Positions 59,300-64,000 of a stretch of 64,000 nucleotides of DNA are shown in pieces. The first letter of the stretch is position 1. Every line of letters starts with the position of its first letter. The stretch is taken from NCBI GenBank assembly GCA_963576735.1, contig OY755186.1:11891970-11955969 (forward strand), read 5' to 3'. The DNA comes from Bedellia somnulentella. Its lineage: Eukaryota; Arthropoda; Insecta; Lepidoptera; Bedelliidae. The notes beneath the pieces were generated by a model. It was not told the DNA's origin and did no database searches. It saw only the letters and a program-made list of their open reading frames with translations. The position numbers were made by a program, and so were the translations under genes.

Positions 59300-60430
59300 T
59301 ATAGCTGTAGTTAATATCTTTAGTCGGTATTACACGATAAATATTGTTTGTTATAATAGTTCAACTTATATCAATTTATATAACATCTTGTCTGGATCGA
59401 TTAAAAATGTAACCCTGTACAGTGGTAAAACATTATAAATAAGAAAGACTTTGATTTGAAAGTTTTGATGTGAAAAAAGAAATAACTTAAGATTTATTCA
59501 TTGCTATATAAAAAACATTTTGCACGTACTAAACGCACGCACGTACTCAGAAAAAAAAGTATCTTAAGAAAATAACTAAAATAAAAATGACATCGATAAT
59601 GACAAAAACATTCACAAAACTTCGTTGATAGTATATTAGGTAGGTAAGGAAGTAAATGACCAAATTCTTTAAATTTTAAAATTTTACAGAGTATATTTTA
59701 TTGGGCCAGCAGCAAGCAATAATTTCGAAAATATATATATATTACCAATCTATAGCCGCTCACGCTTACTTGCATTAAAATAAACAGCTTAGTACATTGT
59801 GGTTAATACGCATATAAAAACTGGAAGCCTAACAACAAATTTTCATGTAATTAAAAATGTAATTAGGCAATTTAATTTACAAAAGAACTTTATTGGATCA
59901 AGTTTGCATCGAGTAATGACGGTGGAAAGTTATAAAGTATTGATTATCGGTGTTGGGACAAGTTATACGATTTTTCTGCGGATTTTTTGGTAATTATCTG
60001 AATTGTTCAATGGTCGAACATCCTGTGTATTACGTGACCGAGTTATACAGCGTGATTCGATATTCTGCTTTCATATTCGCTCTGCAGTTGACTTTATTGC
60101 TAAATCATTTTAAAGTTGTTGTAATGTGGTTTGAATGCATGAATAAGTTATTTATTTCTGCGAATTTAAAATCTGATATAAATATATATGTTTTAGAGCG
60201 GAACCAGGTTTTATAGTTATTATTATCACAAAAATCATTATATTTTTTTTTCACAAAAAACATTAATAAAAATAAATTAAACGACATAATCATTTACGTA
60301 GGTTAAAAGATATAACTAAAAAAATGAAAAGTAATAAACTTCATTCAGCAACTAAAACGTGGAAAACTAACATGTCTGTGATCATCATCATCACAAACGT
60401 GCGTAATGATGGCTCGAGACCTAAGTGATG
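59300..60430. other. AT-rich intergenic DNA
   Basis: Nothing is recognised. The open frames at 59799-60216 are AT-rich and unconvincing. Confidence 0.35.
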
Positions 60431-60439
60431 ATGTCTGGA

Positions 60440-60540
60440 GACCTAATTAGTTAAGATGGCCCAAAATCCTGAGTCATTTATTACAACAAATAACGGTAAG
60501 TTATGAGGTAGAGCTATTCTAAACCGACACTACACAGCGA
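60440..60540 (-). mobile_element. Degraded family-A SINE-like fragment
   Basis: Ends in 'gctattctaaaccgacactacacagc', the family's head complement. Confidence 0.5.
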
Positions 60541-60827
60541 TAAATTGAAAATCTTCTAACTACATGAATATCTTAGCATACTTCTTTTACTGATGTGAAT
60601 CTTTTATTAGTAGTATGATGTTTATTTCATGTCACGCATTAACACTCCTCATTTGCTTATATTGGTGAGGATGGTTTGAAAATTCGTTATCTAACATTTC
60701 AATTCATTTAATTATATGAGTAATTTCAAATATAGATGCTTAAAGAAATGTCATAGTTATTTTAATGTCTCTATTTTTACTAAGTATCTTAGAATATACA
60801 TTTCTTATTTTAAAGGAAGATACTGCG

Positions 60828-60975
60828 AATGCTGTGTAATGTCAGCTAAAAATAGCACCAATCCATGTCTCGCTGTGGAGAACGTACGAGACGACTAAGG
60901 GTATTGGAACCTTTTAAGTTATTGTGAGATGATGGGGCTGGAGACCATCACAAATAATCCTATATTTTACAGCCC
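60828..60975 (+). mobile_element. Degraded family-A SINE-like fragment
   Basis: 'gctgtgtaatgtcagc' at the 5' side and 'gacgactaagggtattgg', 'ggctggagaccatcac' in order match family A with many changes. Confidence 0.55.
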
Positions 60976-61067
60976 TTATCCGACCCGACTTTCAACTGTA
61001 GAATTGAGAATTTAAATGTTTTTTCGCCTATCTCGCAACTAAAAAGAGGAATAAATATGGTAATAAA

Positions 61068-61440
61068 TAACATAACATAAACATAACATAACCGTTCAAG
61101 CCGTTTATCCCCGAAGGGGTTGGCAGAGGCACCAATACTTCTGAACTCACATGGCAGCGCCATCTAGTGTCCAGAGAAGGTACCCACGTTTTGCTTAGAC
61201 AGTGTACTCACGTGATAGGGGGCAGGCCTATCGCCGTTTTGTACGAATACACTGTCACATGACTAAGTACAACTTAGCCATGTGGGTTTCCTCACGATGT
61301 TTTCCCTCACCGTTAACAACCATGATTAATTAACCACACATATGACTTTAGAAAAGACAAATTGGTGTAGGCCCGACCCAGGATTGGAACTCACGCCCTT
61401 CTGTTTTCGGGCGGGTGTTCTACCCACTGGACTATCATGT
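61068..61440 (-). mobile_element. tRNA-derived SINE (family B), full length
   Basis: It has a TTATG-type tail at the left, the body with the 'catctagtgtccagagaagg' variant, and a tRNA-like head at the right ('ggattggaactcacgcc', 'ctacccactgga'). It belongs to the same subfamily as 36167-36432. The open frame at 60960-61163 is a by-product. Confidence 0.85.
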
Positions 61441-61449
61441 CATTTAATA

Positions 61450-62940
61450 AATAAGGATCCGTTTTTAATTTGTCAATCAGATCCCTGTGCTCATATGCCT
61501 TTCTAAGTGATTGCTGAATCGATTACAGCCACAGACAAAACAGAATATCCGGTAGCGCTATCCTAAACCGACACAACATAGCATTCAGGGTAAATATTGT
61601 TGTCAATATAATCGATAAGTTCTCATAGCAAGCAAAAATGTATACTTTGCTCTCCAATTTCAAACATTTTTTTTAAGGATTTTAGTAACTTTTTATATTT
61701 GTAGAGGTAAAAACCTAGGTTCTATATGTGGAGAACAACTACATATATACAATGAAATTTTTCCCGACACTCTGTAGAGAAAGACCTCGAAAGTCGGGCG
61801 CGATCGCAGGTGCGTGTGAAAGGAAATCGACAGTTAATAGTGTTGTAAATAAATAACAGTTTGTATTGGTCGTCCAAGTGTTGTTACGGAAGCCGGCTGA
61901 TATTCTGTTACGGTACTATCGATATCGGTATCCTATCACGTTATTTATCACTTCCAGAGTGCTAACAATCGATTTCTGATTGTTTTATTGTGTTCTCATT
62001 TGAACATTTAAAGCTTTAATTGTAACATGTAATATCGAGGCATCAATATTATAGATCTTTTTATTCTTTTAATTACATATAATATAACCGCTGAAAATAT
62101 GTTATATTAGATAGGTGGGGATAGGTTGGGGTTCTATCGCTGCTTTTTAGGATGCACAGTCACTTGACTGAGTTTTAGTGAGTTATGCGGGTTTTGTACA
62201 TAAATCTTATATACAACTATTTGGAAAAACAGACGTGTTAGGCCTAAACTAAACTAAACCTGAATCCATGTTCATCCCAATTAAATTGCAAGGCGTAAAA
62301 ATATACTATAACAAGTAGTAACACCCGAGTGCAAACTAATTCTATAATATAATATTATAATAATAATTCTTTATTCAGATTAAAATTGATACATAGCTTA
62401 CAAGTCAGCTGGTCCCAAACTAGGCTCATCGCCTGTATCTCGGGATACAGCTTATTGTTCCTACAATATATTGTTAATTTACGAAAAAGACACATTAGAA
62501 TTATAAAAATACGAATTTGCCTGAAAATTTGCCGAATTGATGTAAACACTTTCTCAGCCAAATTCAAAAGTATCTATATAAAAAAGGAACAAGTGAAAAG
62601 AATTAACAGTAAGTATTTATAACTTTTCAAGTAAATGGAAAAGACGACCTTTATAATTTTAAACTAAACTAACAAGGTTACAAACGGAACGTATTATATA
62701 GTTTTATTCGCAAATTATCACGAAAACCATGCATTTTTTTCTCTGAAATTATTTTGAATTTTATATAGCCCATACTCATTTCTGCATTACATATGCCAAT
62801 TATACAAAAAACTTCATGTCTTTGTTTGCCAACCCAAGGTTACCCCGTACCGAATCGCATCAAACAAACATCACTTATCATTACTACTAAAATGAGTGAT
62901 GACAAAGAATTGCATCTCATTAGGCGTCACGGCCATCATG
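61450..62940. other. Intergenic DNA with small family-A scrap and regulatory-like motifs
   Basis: A scrap of the family-A head is seen at about 61545-61585. GCAGGTG directly abuts CGTGTGAA (Su(H)-type) at 61806-61820. A DRE-like TATCGATA lies at about 61917. No gene is recognised. Confidence 0.35.
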
Positions 62941-62949
62941 CATATGTTC

Positions 62950-63040
62950 CACGCGGCATATATCACACAGCACTAGTGTGGGAACATGCAGGTGTCAAGT
63001 AGCCGGCCAATTTATATCGCATTATCACTATAACTCAATT
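62950..63040 (+). promoter_or_regulatory. HES site, Su(H)-type site, proneural E-box, TATA and Inr-like string
   Basis: In order: CACGCG (62950-62955), TGTGGGAA (62977-62984), GCAGGTGT (62988-62995), TTTATATC (63011-63018) and TCAATT (63035-63040). The spacing would suit a compact Notch-responsive promoter firing to the right, but no coding region follows in the visible sequence. Confidence 0.3.
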
Positions 63041-63139
63041 GAAGTCGTTGTGTAGAGCTAGGAAAGAGATGTCGTAGATCAGATTGGGCGTGATTTGTTG
63101 TTTGAGGAGTTTTGGGTGGGTCGAGTTTAAGAATAGGAA

Positions 63140-63262
63140 ATATCAGTATTTACTATCCACAAAGTGAAGAAGCTAGAGAGGTTTGTCAGGATCGTATAAA
63201 GTGGCGATCGATAGTCTCTGCCTACCTCAATGTAAACTAGTGGCGTGAGTATATGTAATAAA
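63140..63262 (+). mobile_element. Family-C SINE-like element
   Basis: This is the longest copy of family C: 'gaagctagagaggtttgtc', 'gcgatcgatagtctctgcctacc', ending 'gcgtgagtatatg' and an AT-rich tail. It pairs with 22663-22790 in opposite orientation. Confidence 0.55.
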
Positions 63263-64000
63263 TAAATAAATATATAAATATATATGTTAAGTGAAAAACT
63301 TATAAATATATTCTATTTTGTTAATGCTCATTTTCTTTGTTTTAACAATATTCGTTTTAATTTAAAATAGCATTTCACATTGCACATATTGTGAATATCG
63401 AAATATCTTTGTCCATCAACACCAACATAAAACACAAAATAAATTTGTATTAAAACTGCAGCATGTTTTATTTTAAAATTCCGCATGCGAAGATGCATTA
63501 ATACGTAATAAAAACTGCTACTTTATAACCCTTTATTTCATTGTACCGCAACGCGCGTGATTAACGTTTCCTTAATACATATTTTCGCCTCTAACCCATC
63601 GTAACTCTGTCTTACACTGTGCAGTCTTACTTATGGAAATAGGGTGCCATTATACTTGATTTAAATGTTAGCGCTGGTCCGCGGCCCTTAAGGGCAATTT
63701 GTCGAAGAAGGCCCAGCCCATTAGCACTTGTATAAATGCACCATATCGACACTCAAACACTGTGCCACTTAAAATAGTTGGAACTAATTCGACTGCGACA
63801 TTTTCTTGATGTATTCAAGCTAATTTCGTTGTTTATTGAAGCTAAGCCAATCAGAAGAACAGCCGCAAAGAAAGGTGTTTACTAAGCTGTAGTGGCGTGA
63901 CTAAGTCGCGTTCAATTGCGATTTTTGGCAAGCAACGGCAAGTAACTGTTTTGGAAATCAATGTTTGCGCGCGTCGTGATGTGGTCAAATCACGGGATTT
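63263..64000. other. Intergenic DNA with a GC-richer promoter-like patch
   Basis: At 63675-63745 a perfect GCCCTTAAGGGC palindrome (about 63686) is followed by GCCCAGCCC and a TATAAAT at about 63731. No good initiator or coding region follows before the window ends. Confidence 0.3.

Noticed and set aside
62345..62622. Possible LINE 3' fragment
   Set aside because: It gives an impression of repeat-like sequence around 62390-62480, but no reverse-transcriptase motif or defined end could be shown.

Overview
The window looks like AT-rich insect nuclear DNA, most likely from a moth or butterfly (Lepidoptera). The basis is a lepidopteran-style Helitron 3' end (hairpin followed by CTAG), a tRNA-headed SINE with a tail I associate with Lepidoptera, and many short retroposons ending in (TATG)n. 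No bacterial or viral gene is seen. Most of the 64 kb is intergenic; recognisable mobile elements cover perhaps a fifth.

Left part (1-7.8 kb): mostly unique AT-rich DNA with a Helitron-like element (5.84-6.72 kb), a 128-bp foldback hairpin (7.28-7.41 kb) and an intact family-A SINE-like copy with a 12-bp target duplication.

8.67-13.71 kb: a complete PIF/Harbinger DNA transposon with near-identical inverted ends and a TTA target duplication. Both genes can be rebuilt with consistent splice phases: a three-exon DDE transposase (+) and a five-exon Myb/SANT-like DNA-binding protein (-), facing each other. Retroposons sit only in its introns or between the genes.

13.7-34 kb: mostly unique AT-rich DNA. 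It holds a perfect 54-bp palindrome, a diverged duplication of about 0.6 kb (15.75-17.26 kb), a foldback repeat at 28.77-29.41 kb and scattered SINE copies. 34.1-36.7 kb is a pile-up of SINEs of several families.

36.7-38.3 kb holds the only convincing host gene: a two-exon minus-strand gene for a 147-residue protein I cannot name with certainty. It has a TATA + Inr + MTE-like core promoter. Its 3' UTR carries three Brd boxes, two GY boxes and one K box, the microRNA-site combination known from Drosophila Notch-target genes. The protein contains NLANE, which fits the NXANE motif as I remember it from Bearded-family proteins. About 5.7 kb upstream is a paired Su(H)-type site flanked by two proneural-type E-boxes and HES-type sites (43.83-43.99 kb). 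Further Su(H) + E-box pairs lie at 47.3, 61.8 and 63.0 kb. The reading offered is a Notch-responsive locus with distal control elements; this is inference.

39.31-41.37 kb: a complete 2.05-kb DNA transposon with CACTG ends, a TTA target duplication and one intact 560-codon transposase-like ORF, probably of the CACTA/Mirage/Chapaev group.

41.4-64 kb: AT-rich DNA with GC-rich promoter-like islands (43.1, 43.6-44.1, 47.3, 50.6, 53.5-53.9 kb), more SINE copies and a few weak ORFs or candidate exons. The 53.5-53.9 kb island may be a first exon whose gene continues beyond the window.
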